Assembly (NCBI GenBank): GCA_963575745.1
Contig: CAUYUJ010006502.1
Coordinates: 385,001 to 449,000 of the forward strand
Direction: 5' to 3'
Length of the DNA stretch: 64,000 nucleotides
Source: Prorocentrum cordatum
Taxonomy: Eukaryota; Sar; Dinophyceae; Prorocentrales; Prorocentraceae
Shown piece by piece: positions 45,715 to 55,600 of the stretch. Below the pieces are notes generated by a model. It was not told the DNA's origin, searched no databases, and saw only the letters and a program-made list of their open reading frames with translations. A program made the position numbers and the translations under genes. The stretch's first letter is position 1; each line of letters opens with the position of its first letter.

Positions 45715-46664
45715 CTTCTCTCTCCCTCTGTCTACCTCCCCCGTTCTCCCCATGTAATTATAACTTCCCTGGCAAACAATGTTTCGGATTGCCAGCCGCA
45801 AACTGCCCCAATCCTTGCCAGCCCGTCACGTGGCACCGCTTTGAGCCGCATCTGATGTTTGTTTGGATGCTGGCGGTGTGCGCTAAGTGTCACGCTTTAG
45901 CGAACTGCCGTGTCGAACATGCCCTCATGATCTTCTCGCCCCCTCCTCCTGTGGATGCGTTCAGCAGCGGAGCGTCCGAGATTATTACACTCAACGGGAA
46001 GCGGGGCCGTAATAATCGAGCACGAGGGTCACTGTAAACATGAACGCGGGGATTAAAGCAGCACGCGGCGGGAATACGGGAAGGGGACGGACGCCTAAAA
46101 CTAAGTATACGGATGGACGGCGATCCATTTTCAAAATGTTCTCTCGATTGGGACGCCCCCCAGTGTGTATATATTTCGACAGGGTTCAATTGCGCAACAG
46201 CTACACAGATGGAGGGCTGATCTTGTGCAAGGCTGTGATTCCTCAACAATGCCAGGCCCACGGGGCGTTCGTCCTTCGAGGGGGCGCTTCTGGATGTAAG
46301 CGAGAATGTTTGCAGTGCCTGACAAGACTGCTCTTGCTCAATGCTGTTTCGTCCCCCCTCCACTCTCCCCTCTCCTGCATCATGTTCCTATCTTTTTCAC
46401 CTACTCCTTCACTTCCTCCTCCCCTCCTCCTCCCAACGTTATTCTTCCTCCTCCTTTCCTCCTCCTCGCCTTATTTTGATTTTTCATGAGAGCGCGAAAG
46501 GAACGTGCTCCGTTGTACCTCGGCAAAGGCTCGAACAAGTCGCACAACCGCGCCCGACAAGGGCAAAGCGTCAATCCAACAGCATCAGAGTGAATCCAAA
46601 CGCTCAACGGGCACAACCCTAACGAGGAACACCTGACATCGGGAACGTCATGTATTTTTTGTGT

Positions 46665-49103
46665 TCAACACCCAAAACAAGAAAATCCGAAATTTCTTGT
46701 TTTCTTGTTTTCAACACAAAACATAAGAATTTCTTGTTTCCGAAAAACAAAAACCAGAAAAAGCTCCTCTGGGTTGTCGCCCTTGCCGCCGCTCTTGGTG
46801 CCCTTGGCGGCCTTGCCGGAGTACTTGCCCTTGACCTTGCCTCCCTTGCCGCCCTTGTCGCCCGCGCCCCTGCCACGCCAGGCTGGGATCCCACCCCCGC
46901 CCGCGGCAGCCTCCGCAGCGGCAGCACGCCGCCGCTTTTTCTCCTGCTCGTACCAGCCGCCGCGAGGAGCGCGAAGCTGCCCAGCGTGCTTCCCGGTCTT
47001 ACGCCGCGTGCGGCCGGGAGGGGTGTCGCCGCGCCGCGCCCACGCTGGGTCCCGCGCCAGACTGCGGCTGGGCGACCTCTCGCGCTTGGGCCGGTTGCGG
47101 CTGGGCGACCTCTCACGCTTGGGCCAGCTGAGGTCGCCTGGCGGGCGGTCCCCCTCAGCCCCCGCACCCGTGGCACCCGTGCTGGGGCGCTCTCCGTGGC
47201 CGGCACTGGGGCCCGGCGCCTCCCGCACGGTGTGGCCGCTCTGCCGGGCCTTCTCCACCACCGTCTTGGGTTTGCCGAAGGCGACGCGGCAAGCCTCGCA
47301 GTAGCTCACGTCGCACCCCTTACAGTGCCACCGCAGGGCTCCGCTGTTAGCTCCGCCCGCGGGGCACATCTCGCAACCCCAACCGTCTCCCGGGTCAAAG
47401 GAGCTCCAGCGCATCTTGAGAGCGCACGTCGGGCAGGCAGGCGGCTGGATGGTCGGGCCATCCTCCCCGTCGCTGCCTGGGTCAGGGCCGCGAGGTCGGC
47501 TCGCCCACTCCGTGACCACTGTGCACGGGTCCGTCTTGTAGAACCGATAGTTCGACCTCATGCACTCCCGCGCGCGCTTTGCATCAGCGCGGCGCTGGAA
47601 CTCCACGAGCACACACGGCTCCCGCTTGTGGCGGTGGTCGTACAGGAAGGCGATGTGTTTGACGACCCCAAAGGGCACGACCACCTGCCTGACCACCTCG
47701 GCGTCGACGTGGTGCGGTACCCGCTCGATGCGGATGATGGACTCGCCCTCGTCGTGCTGGTCACTGGGCTGCTGCTGGGCGCCCTGGCGCTGCTCCTCTT
47801 TGCGCCTACGGCGGCTCCTCGAGCGCGGCTGGCGCTGGGGCGGACCGTCCCCCGCGCCTGGCGCCGCCGTCTCCTCCACCTCGGTCTTCACCTCGAAGGA
47901 CCGCGGCGGCGCCCCCCCGCTCTTGGGCTTCAGGACGGCCTCACGCTTCACGATGTCGGCCTTCGGGGGGGCGCCGCCCGTCTTGGGCTTCAAGACGGCC
48001 TCCTCCTCCCGCCCCCTGCGCCCGCGATCGCGAGGCTCATCGCGCTCGCGATCGCGGCGCCTCGCGCGCGAGGGCGAGCGCAAGGGCGCAGGGCGCCTCT
48101 CACGCTTGCGGACCTCCTCGGCGAGGCGCTCCTGGCCCGGGGACCGCGGGGGCCGCGGGCGCTCCGCTGGAGCGCCTTTGCTCTGGCGCCGCGCTGCAGC
48201 CTGGATGGCCGCACGCGCCAGCGCCGCGGTCACGGCGTCCTCGCCCGGCTCGAGGACCGGGGCTGGGGTCGACCTCCCCTCGCCCCTGCTCGAGGCGTCG
48301 TCCACGTCGGTGAGCTCCACGACCGCCTCCGCGTCCACCGTGCGCATCATGTCGAGCAGCCCCCTGTTGTGCTTGCAGAGCTCGCGGAGCTCCGGCATGG
48401 GCTGCCCCTGGAACTGGGCCAGGGCGAGCGCCAGCTTGGCCGCCTGGCGCTGGACCTTGATATTCGGCCCCGCGCCCACTCCCCACGCGCCCCGCTTGCC
48501 GTCGACGATCACCAGCTGGCCGTGGTCCTCGCTCGCCCCCGCGGCCAGGCAAGCCGCCGCGATGCACGGGGCTGCTTCGTGGTCGTGGTTGACCACCTCG
48601 ACGAGGTCCTCGCTGTCCAGCTCGTCCACCACCGTGTACAGGATGTTGTGGGCGGCACTCCGGAGCTCGTCCGACAGCGCGGCCCCCGAGACGACGACGC
48701 CGAGGGGGTTCACCGCCATGATGCTGTAGTCATGGCCGCGCGCCTTGCCCTGGTCCGGGGCCACCAGGCCCACCAGGAAACCCATGATGCACGCTGCCGG
48801 AGCGCGGGGCGGAGGCGCGGCTGGCGCGCGAGGCTGGGGTGCGCGCGCTGCTCGCGCGCCTCGCTCTGGAGTGGGAGATGGCTGCGGATGAGAGGACCAA
48901 GAGGAGGTGGGCGTGCCTGGGGCGATCGGGGGCGGTAGCGAAAGGGGGGTCGAGGGCGAGGGGTCCACCGGGATACCCCCGCAACGCGAAGCCCCCGCCC
49001 CGACATGAACACTTGTGGGACCCGCCTGCTGCTTCCCAACACGCCCGTTAACTCCTCGCCCTGGCTCGTATCTCACCGGCTCCTCCTCTCCTTCCCCCTC
49101 CAT
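46665..49103 (-). CDS. Retroelement C-terminal RNA-binding module, contig B copy (intact)
   Basis: 812 residues open. From the N-terminal side: Pro-rich lead, a domain with SIMAVNPLGVVVSGAALSDE near 125-145 and GAWGVGAGPN then AAKLALALAQ near 205-235, a region rich in Arg/Glu (KRERRPAPLRSPSRARRRD) near 330-350, two VLKPK-x-GGAPP repeats near 375-400, and an RRM-like domain near 450-540 (IIRIERVP as beta-1, CVLVEFQ in the RNP1 place). Next come an eight-Cys finger near 555-605 (four CxxC pairs), SPSR repeats near 650-680 and a Gly/Lys tail. The RRM and SR repeats suggest binding of element RNA, or of splicing partners; this is inference. It starts one frame off the recombinase here because of one G fewer near 49157; in contig A the two are fused. 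Confidence 0.7.
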   Translation of the reverse strand: MEGEGEEEPVRYEPGRGVNGRVGKQQAGPTSVHVGAGASRCGGIPVDPSPSTPLSLPPPIAPGTPTSSWSSHPQPSPTPERGARAARAPQPRAPAAPPPRAPAACIMGFLVGLVAPDQGKARGHDYSIMAVNPLGVVVSGAALSDELRSAAHNILYTVVDELDSEDLVEVVNHDHEAAPCIAAACLAAGASEDHGQLVIVDGKRGAWGVGAGPNIKVQRQAAKLALALAQFQGQPMPELRELCKHNRGLLDMMRTVDAEAVVELTDVDDASSRGEGRSTPAPVLEPGEDAVTAALARAAIQAAARRQSKGAPAERPRPPRSPGQERLAEEVRKRERRPAPLRSPSRARRRDRERDEPRDRGRRGREEEAVLKPKTGGAPPKADIVKREAVLKPKSGGAPPRSFEVKTEVEETAAPGAGDGPPQRQPRSRSRRRRKEEQRQGAQQQPSDQHDEGESIIRIERVPHHVDAEVVRQVVVPFGVVKHIAFLYDHRHKREPCVLVEFQRRADAKRARECMRSNYRFYKTDPCTVVTEWASRPRGPDPGSDGEDGPTIQPPACPTCALKMRWSSFDPGDGWGCEMCPAGGANSGALRWHCKGCDVSYCEACRVAFGKPKTVVEKARQSGHTVREAPGPSAGHGERPSTGATGAGAEGDRPPGDLSWPKRERSPSRNRPKRERSPSRSLARDPAWARRGDTPPGRTRRKTGKHAGQLRAPRGGWYEQEKKRRRAAAAEAAAGGGGIPAWRGRGAGDKGGKGGKVKGKYSGKAAKGTKSGGKGDNPEELFLVFVFRKQEILMFCVENKKTRNFGFSCFGC

Positions 49104-50415
49104 ATTTGACCCTGCTCGCGCCGAAGGGCGCGCCCAGGGGGGGCGCCCGGGCGCCCGGCCGGGCGTTCCGAGGGCCTCAGGTCGCTCCCAAACGGGGGCG
49201 GGTCGCTCCCGGCCAACCGGTCGGGGCGGGCGCCGGCCGCGACGCCGTCATCACCGCGGGCGTCCGGGGCCAGTAAGGCGTGGCCCTCCGCCATGCCTCG
49301 GGCGAATGGAGCCTGACGCCGATGGTCCTCCCAGAGGTATCCGTGGAAGGCGTCCGTGGACCACCTCCCGAACCTCTTGACCGCTTCCAGGTCGCGACAG
49401 GCGTGGTACAACGCCGTCGCGCCCCCGATGCGCAGGGAGTGGGATCCCATCTGGCCTGCGTCCACGCCGCAGGCGGCAGCCGCGAGTTGGAGGAGCCCCT
49501 GCACCTCCTCCCGCATAATCGGGTGGCCATCGGGCCGGCGGAACAGGGGGAGCCCCGCCTCGGTTCCTCGTCCAAACCGGTCCGGCAGCTCCCTCTGGAG
49601 GTCGGCGAGTGCGTCCACGACACACAACTCCACCCCCGAACGGTAATGGTTGCGTACGCAACCTGCGTTAAACTGGTCCGTCTTGGACGACGTGATCGTC
49701 AGCACTACCTCGTCGCAGTCGCTGAGCCATGCGCTGGGTGTACCCCCGCGCAGCCCCTGCACGTCCTGCCCACGCACCACCCGTCCCATGCTCCAGGAGC
49801 GGTCCTCTTGGACCAAATACTCCGACGCGCGGAGCATGAAGAAGTACCCCGTCATAAGCGCCGCCCATAGGATGGTCGCCTCTCGGCGCGTGGCCGTTCC
49901 GTGGGCGAACAAGTACTCGCGGAGCCAGCGCAACATCCGGGGCGTGGCCGGCAGCTTCCGTTTCGCCTTTCCGTCCCAGCGGCGGAGTCCCTCGATCGTG
50001 GTCCAGAGCCGGCGCCGATCGGAGGTCACATCCCCAAACCCTGCCAGGGTGTGGGCATATCGAATGGCGAACAGGCGCTGGCGGATGGTCGTGGCCCGCC
50101 TCTTCATCACCTTGTACAGGTACACGACATACCGGATGAGGTCATCCTCATCCGTAAGGCGGGCGTCCCGAGTCTCCCCCTGCAGGTACGGGCTCCGGCC
50201 TCGGAGCCTCCGCCAGAGTACCCAGTTACGCCACCCGGCGCTGTAGTTGGCCCGCGTCCCTTCGGCAAGCTTGGCCAGCATCGCCTCGGTGGCGGTCGCA
50301 TCCAGCTCGCGAGGGTCGGTGAGTTCACCCTGAACCCCTTTCGGGGCGCCCCCGCCGGCGCACCGCCAGGCGGCGGGCTTCACCAGCGCGGGGGCAGGGG
50401 CACTGCGGGTACGCC
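49073..50415 (-). CDS. Tyrosine recombinase of DIRS-type element, contig B copy
   Basis: Residues counted from 50686 of the same frame: catalytic Arg286 (FMLRASEYL), Lys335 (SSKTDQF), His416 and Arg419 (HSLRIGGATAL), Trp442 (FGRWSTDAF) and nucleophile candidate Tyr450 (FHGYLWEDH). An N-terminal SAM-like core-binding region precedes it (GTRANYSAGWRNWVLWRRL). The R-K-HxxR-W-Y set is complete, so it looks competent. Recombinases of this type insert a circular cDNA without target-site duplications. The first ~90 residues of the frame, above 50415, are out of phase because one T is missing relative to contig A. Confidence 0.85.
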
Positions 50416-51443
50416 GCGGGTCTTGCGCGGGGGGCGTGCCTCGCCGCCCGCGCCGTCCGTGGCGCTTGGCCTGGGCATCCCCGCGCCTTCCGGAACAGCG
50501 AAGGTCACCGCCCCGACCCGCTCCCCGCCTGCCCCGTCCTCCCCTGCTGCGGTGGACCGCGCGGTAGCAGGGGGGTCGAGCTGGTCCGCCAACCGAGCGG
50601 CGTCGTCCGTCGTCTTCCCCGCCTCCAGCGCAGCCTCGAATGGCCCGCTTGGGCGGTCGGGGGCCTGAAGCCAGGCCTTTAGCCACAGCTTAACCATCTC
50701 GTCGTTAGCGAGTCGGTCGTGGTCGGGTCCGACGCCAGCGCGCGCCCCGGGTGCCTCGCCTGCGCTTGCTGCCTCTACGGCCTGCCTCAGCAGGCGCTCC
50801 GCCCACTGGAGCACCCAGCGGGCCGTGCGGCGCGGGAGTGCACGGGCGGCCTGCCGCATGCGCTCGGCGATCGGCATACCTCCAAGGCCCAGGGCATCCC
50901 ACAGCTCCGCCGTGCCCCCCTGGGCGCACCAGATTTCTTTCGGGCGCAGGGCTCGCGCGGTCCAGCCGCCCTCGGACCCTTCCAGGATCAGGGTGTTCGC
51001 ATAGCCCTTCAACGGGTCGGGCTTCGCCCGTGCCGCATGGCAGGGCCCGCGCGGATCATGAATCACCACGCGCTGGGCCCGCCCGCCTCCCGCGGGCTGC
51101 CATGTGCCGCGCGGCCAGGGCATCATGCGATCCCCCGTCGTCGAGATCCGAGGGTCCACGAGCAAGGTGCCGTTGTTGAGGTCCAGGCGGAGCTCATCCA
51201 GCGGTGGCCGCCCTGCCTCTTTCCAGAGCTGGCAGAGGCCGCGTGGCTCCACGCAGGGCTGCCCCAGGGGGGGCATGAGGCTCGGCGCCCGAACCCGTTC
51301 TCCGCAACCCCAAACCTGGACCGCCCGCGCGCGTGCCGTGACGTCGCCGAAGTGTGTGCACAGAAGGCGCGTCTCCGGGGAGAGTGCCACATAGCCGAGG
51401 CGCCGCAAGCGCGCCCCTAGCCGCACTGCGGCGTAGTTGACGG
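50416..51443 (-). CDS. Second methyltransferase-like domain, C-terminal part, contig B copy
   Basis: Between RNase H and recombinase. Seen: CTHFGDVTARARAVQVWG, fitting the QxRxR motif VIII of cytosine-C5 methyltransferases; RPKEIWCAQGGTAELWDALG, fitting the RE..RLQGF motif IX; and ERMRQAARALPRRTARWVL, fitting the QxGNAVPP motif X. Canonical DIRS elements carry an adenine-methylase-like domain at this position, so a C5-like domain here would be unusual. The match is by eye and key residues vary. Confidence 0.5.
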
Positions 51444-52618
51444 GGGGCGTCGAGCAACACGGCCAGTGGCCGAGTGGTGATCAGCAGCCGCTCAAGGCCC
51501 GTCGCCTCGCGTCCACCGGGGTCCTCCGATAGTGACGCGCACAGCCAACGGATCCGCGGGGCCCCAGTGGGGTCCTTGGGGTGGTCGCCATCGTCCGGGT
51601 CCCATCGGTCACCGACATCCCACGGCGCTAGCAGCGCCGACCCGCCGAGGCTCTCCCATGCCCCCCCGAAGGGGGGCCACGCGGTTCCCACCTCCAGCAG
51701 CCGCGCCCCCTCGACCTGCAGGGGGGCGTAGCGTGGTAGGGCCTCCCGGGCTCCCTTGACTTGGAGTGCAGCCGCGCGCCAGGGCCCGTCGTCTCCTGGC
51801 ATCCGCAGCTCGCGCTGGGCGGCCTCCTCCACCAGCTCGCCCCACGGTGCTGCCGGCGACAACTCGGTCCATCCGGCCTCCGCCATCCGCTGGCGTACCT
51901 CCTCCACCGTGGCACGAGTAACGAAGTCGGCCAGCTCGTTGTGGTAAGTCCGTAAGTAAAGCCCGTCCAGGACCCGGAACTTGCACCGTAGCTCCAGCAT
52001 GGCCAGGACTCGAAGCAGGTGGCGCGCCACCGCGTTCCGTGCCCGGCGGCGTCGCAGCCAGCGGCTGACATTACTGTTGTCAGTGACGTACGGCAATAGA
52101 AGCTGGAACCAGTCCGGGCCCTTCTCGGCCGCCAAGGCTATCAGGCAGAGGAGTTCGACCACCGCGATGATCTCCCCCTCCCCCTGCCAGGTGACCCCGG
52201 GGGCGGAGCGGAGCGTCTCCAGGTAGGGAGCCGCCTCCGCCACGATGTACTCGCGCGAGGACCAGTCCAGCGCACCGATCCGATCCAGGGTGGCATCGCC
52301 TCCCAGCCAGCGCAGCTTGCCGAGCGCCCCCGGGAGTGCGAGGGCCTCGCGAAGGCCTAGCAGGCCCTCGAAGGAGGTCTCGAAGTTACCCTCGACAGGC
52401 ATCTCAAAGCAGACGCGCAGCCAATCCAGGGTCTGGTGCCAATCGTCCCACGCAGCCTCTACCATCTCGGGGTCGCCCGGCGGGTGGACGTAGGCCTGGC
52501 CTGGGTCACCCGACAGCATCCGGTGGACCGCTGGGAGCTCCAGGCTCAGGGCTGGAGCTGCGCAGGCGCAGAACTGGCCGAGCCCACTTAGCTCCCTCGC
52601 GGTTCGCAGCCGTACCAT
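51444..52618 (-). CDS. RNase H and start of second methyltransferase-like domain, contig B copy
   Basis: Counting from 52618: RNase H candidates Asp108 (LGGDATLDRIG), Glu149 (GEGEIIAVVELL), Asp180 (YVTDNSN) and Asp231 (YHNELADFVTR) form a DEDD set in order. Near residue 320 the LEVGTAWPPFGGAWESLGG stretch resembles the FxGxGG motif I of C5 methyltransferases, and RPLAVLLDAP near 385-395 the motif IV/V region without the catalytic Cys. The frame is lost at 51441-51446, where B has six G and A five. The start is an internal break at ~52620 (one A missing), not a real initiation site. Confidence 0.7.
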
Positions 52619-52621
52619 GCG

Positions 52622-55600
52622 GCGCCGAAGCTCAGCTCCGGCTCCGCCAGTAGGAAGCGCATCTTCATGGCCTTGGGCTCCGGGAGTCCAACTCGCTCGC
52701 GCTCGAAGTCCATGCTGAGCCCCCAGATAATCTGAGTGGTGGAGGGCTCCCCCTCGGCGTCCCTCTTGCTGACGTTCACTGCTTCGGACCCGAATACCTC
52801 ACGTATGGATGCATCCAATGCGTCGCAGGCCATCCACGGCCGGACCCCAATGTCGGGCTCCACCACCACAGGGTCATCCATAAGCCACTCCGAGTGGAAG
52901 TGGGTGGTGTCGTGCCAGTGCGGCTCCCCAGGCCGATAGCTCTCGTGGAGCTCCCTCGCCGCCAGGGCGAGCATCATGTAATTGCCTGGGGCTCCCGTCC
53001 ACCCAAACACCATGGCTAGGTAAACGACTCTGACGTCCCCCTCGATGCCAGCGTGGGCCCCCGGTAATGAAGTGCCAAAGTCCCCGACGTCCGCCGGGGC
53101 GATGTCCAGCCACTTGAAGGCCCGCGAGACGTCCCGCTTGGCGCAGAGGAGGCGCGCTCCGGGATGGCGCGCGCGATGCCATACCGCCGTCCTCGCCACC
53201 TGCCGATGGCGCGGCTGGACGGCAGGCGGGTGGTCGCGCTTGTGCGTGGCGGCGTTGGCCGAGAGCATCGCGTGGATCATACGCCCTTCGGACGATAGGG
53301 TTCTGTCTGGCAGCTGCTTTGGGACCCTCCCCAGGGGGGCTTCCACCAGCTCCGTCAAAAAACCCTCTGCCGCCTGGGAAGCCACCAAGACGATCCCCCA
53401 GGTCACATCCGCCCATACCTTCTGGTAGGCCTCGTCGATGTGGGCTCGCACGCTGGGGCACGGCTGAGCTCGCTCGCGCCTCCGCGGCGCGCCCCGCCGC
53501 GCGGATGCCCCCCCTTCCGCCAGCTCCCGGACGTACTCGAAGTGCTCTCGGCTTAAGCACCGTCGCACCTTGTCCCCCAGGACACCCCGAAGGGGGTTGC
53601 CCAGGCGCTCGTGGCGCGCGCGCCTAAGCAGCGCGGCCGCTTCCTTCAGGGACCCCGTCCGCTGGAGGAGCCGATCCCCCAGCCCCACCAGGGTCCGCAT
53701 GGCTTCGGGGTCGTACTCAGGGTGCTCCGTGCAGAAGGTCAGGTAGACCGTGGCCAGCTCCGCCGGGCTGCACCCGTCGAGGTCCTCCGCGATATCTCTG
53801 GCCGGGTCCTCGCAAGGGGGTCGAGGCTTGCCCGCACTCACCTCCCCCTGTGTCTCGCCCAACGGGGGCTTAGGAAGCCCCGCCAATGCTCGGTGCATGG
53901 CTGGGCTAAGCCTACCGCATTTTGAGCCGTCCCCTGAAGCCTGTAGGCGCTCGATTCCAGTGAAGTCGACGCCCTGCAGGCGCCCGGGCGCCTCCGCCCG
54001 GGCGATTTTGGGGGGCGCCCCCGGGCCATCCTCCCATATAGGCGCCAACTGCCGACGCAGTTGGCTCACCGACCAGCGGTGATAGGCCCCTTTCAACACC
54101 TTTGCCCACGCAGCGCAAAGACGGGGGGCCCAAACCTGCGCCTCCTTGGTGCGCTTAATGCCCGAGCCCGGCACGTGATCTTCCAGCTCGATGTGGTGGT
54201 GGTCACGGGGGCAACGTCGCGCCAGCAACAGAGCGTGCAGGTACAGCCGGGGGCTGACGAGCCACCAGCTGCCCTTGCGATAGCGGCTCTCTGGCGCGTC
54301 GGACGGGGCCTTACCCCAGGCGCACATGTGGATCGGGACGATCATGGCCCCCGTCGCTCGACGCAGCTCGCGCATTGGGGCCTGGTCCCAAATCTTGGGG
54401 TAGCGGCCCGAGGGGCAGGAGGACTCGATGAGAAACTCCTTGCCGGCGTCGTGTAGGATGCGGCAGGTGTCGCACGTGAACTGAGTGTGGCTGTTACCAA
54501 CGAGCTCGAACTCTTTGGAGCCGTCCCCCTCGGGGTGCCCCCACGTGCGGGTTCCCTGCGGGGTCCCGCCAGGCTGGGTCATGAGCCCGAGGTCGGTGCA
54601 CGAGCCACACGGGGTACCCCAGCACCAAACGTTGGCCACATCGGGGCCCATGGGGGTCCGTGCGGCCTCCTGTAGGCGCGCGCGAACTGCCGGGTCGAGG
54701 GTGTCGTGATCCGGCCGTGGGCCGGACTCTCGGAGAGGGTCGTCGTAGTATTCGATCGGCTCCAGCACCCGGATGCCCTCGGCGCGAAGCGCAGCCGTCC
54801 AATTTCCCGAACCGGCGTACACCTCCTGGGCGATCAAACCGTATGCGAACGCGGGGTCGTGTCGAATTGGCATCGCGTTCGCCTCCAGGAGGCGTGCCTG
54901 GACGTCGGCTGGATGTTCCCCGAACGAGGCTGGCGCGCGTCCCACTGCGCGGCCCGCCCGACCTTCCGCTGCCTTGCAATGGGTGCAGGGCGCGCTCTTG
55001 CCCGGGACGGTGGGTTCAACGTCTGGGCCTTCATCGAGCATCTCGCGCCAGCCGACACTCGCGATCTCGCGGGACAGGCGTCCTGCGTGCCCCCAGCGCT
55101 GGCCTAGGGCCGCCGCCTCCGCGTGGGAGCGCGGGCGCAAGACGCGCATATGGCCACGCCAGATCAGGAGCGGAATTACTTGATCCTCCGCGCCGACACC
55201 CGTCCCCATTAGGTGATCCACGCATAGGCGCCCGCTGCCGTTGACACCGTGCACCTGGAGCGTGACGGCGTCGAGGTCGGTGACGGGGCATGCTGCCAGG
55301 CAGCGATAGTCCTTGTCGTGGTGCGGGTGCACCGCATCATGGACGTAGGAACGGACATCGGCCTCCAGGGCCGTGATCCACGGTGGGGAGTCGCCCAGGG
55401 CACGAAGGGCCTCATGGGCCTCCTCCCATAGTGCATGGCGATACGTCGCGGCCAACTGCTGCACCGCGTCCGGGCTGGGCTCGCCCGCGCCCTCGCCCGC
55501 GCGTAGCAGGAGCACCCCAGCAGCCACGTGCAGTAGCAGGCACTGCCGCTCCTCGGCGTCGCCCACCTCCAGGCCCATCGCCTGGCCCATCTCCTCTGTA

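Larger units (their letters stand above)
29593..54073. repeat. Contig B overlap with 5380-29492 (apparent 24-kb duplication)
   Basis: Collinear with contig A at an offset of 24213, rising to 24339 after the 126-bp insertion at 32401, about 24340 mid-way, and 24577-24582 after a net 238-bp duplication near 42818. Most differences are single-base indels in homopolymers. A few are clustered substitutions (32640-32690). Every satellite, gene and intron described for 5380-29492 recurs here. Confidence 0.97.

Noticed and set aside
46650-48938. 762-codon open frame on the plus strand
   Set aside because: Shadow of the minus-strand RNA-binding module; the minus frame has the RRM, CxxC pairs and SR repeats, the plus frame only Leu/Arg/Ala-rich sequence.
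29593-54073. Genuine tandem gene-array duplication typical of dinoflagellates
   Set aside because: Possible, but the homology ends exactly at both contig ends beside a 100-N spacer; an assembly overlap is simpler. Kept as an alternative.
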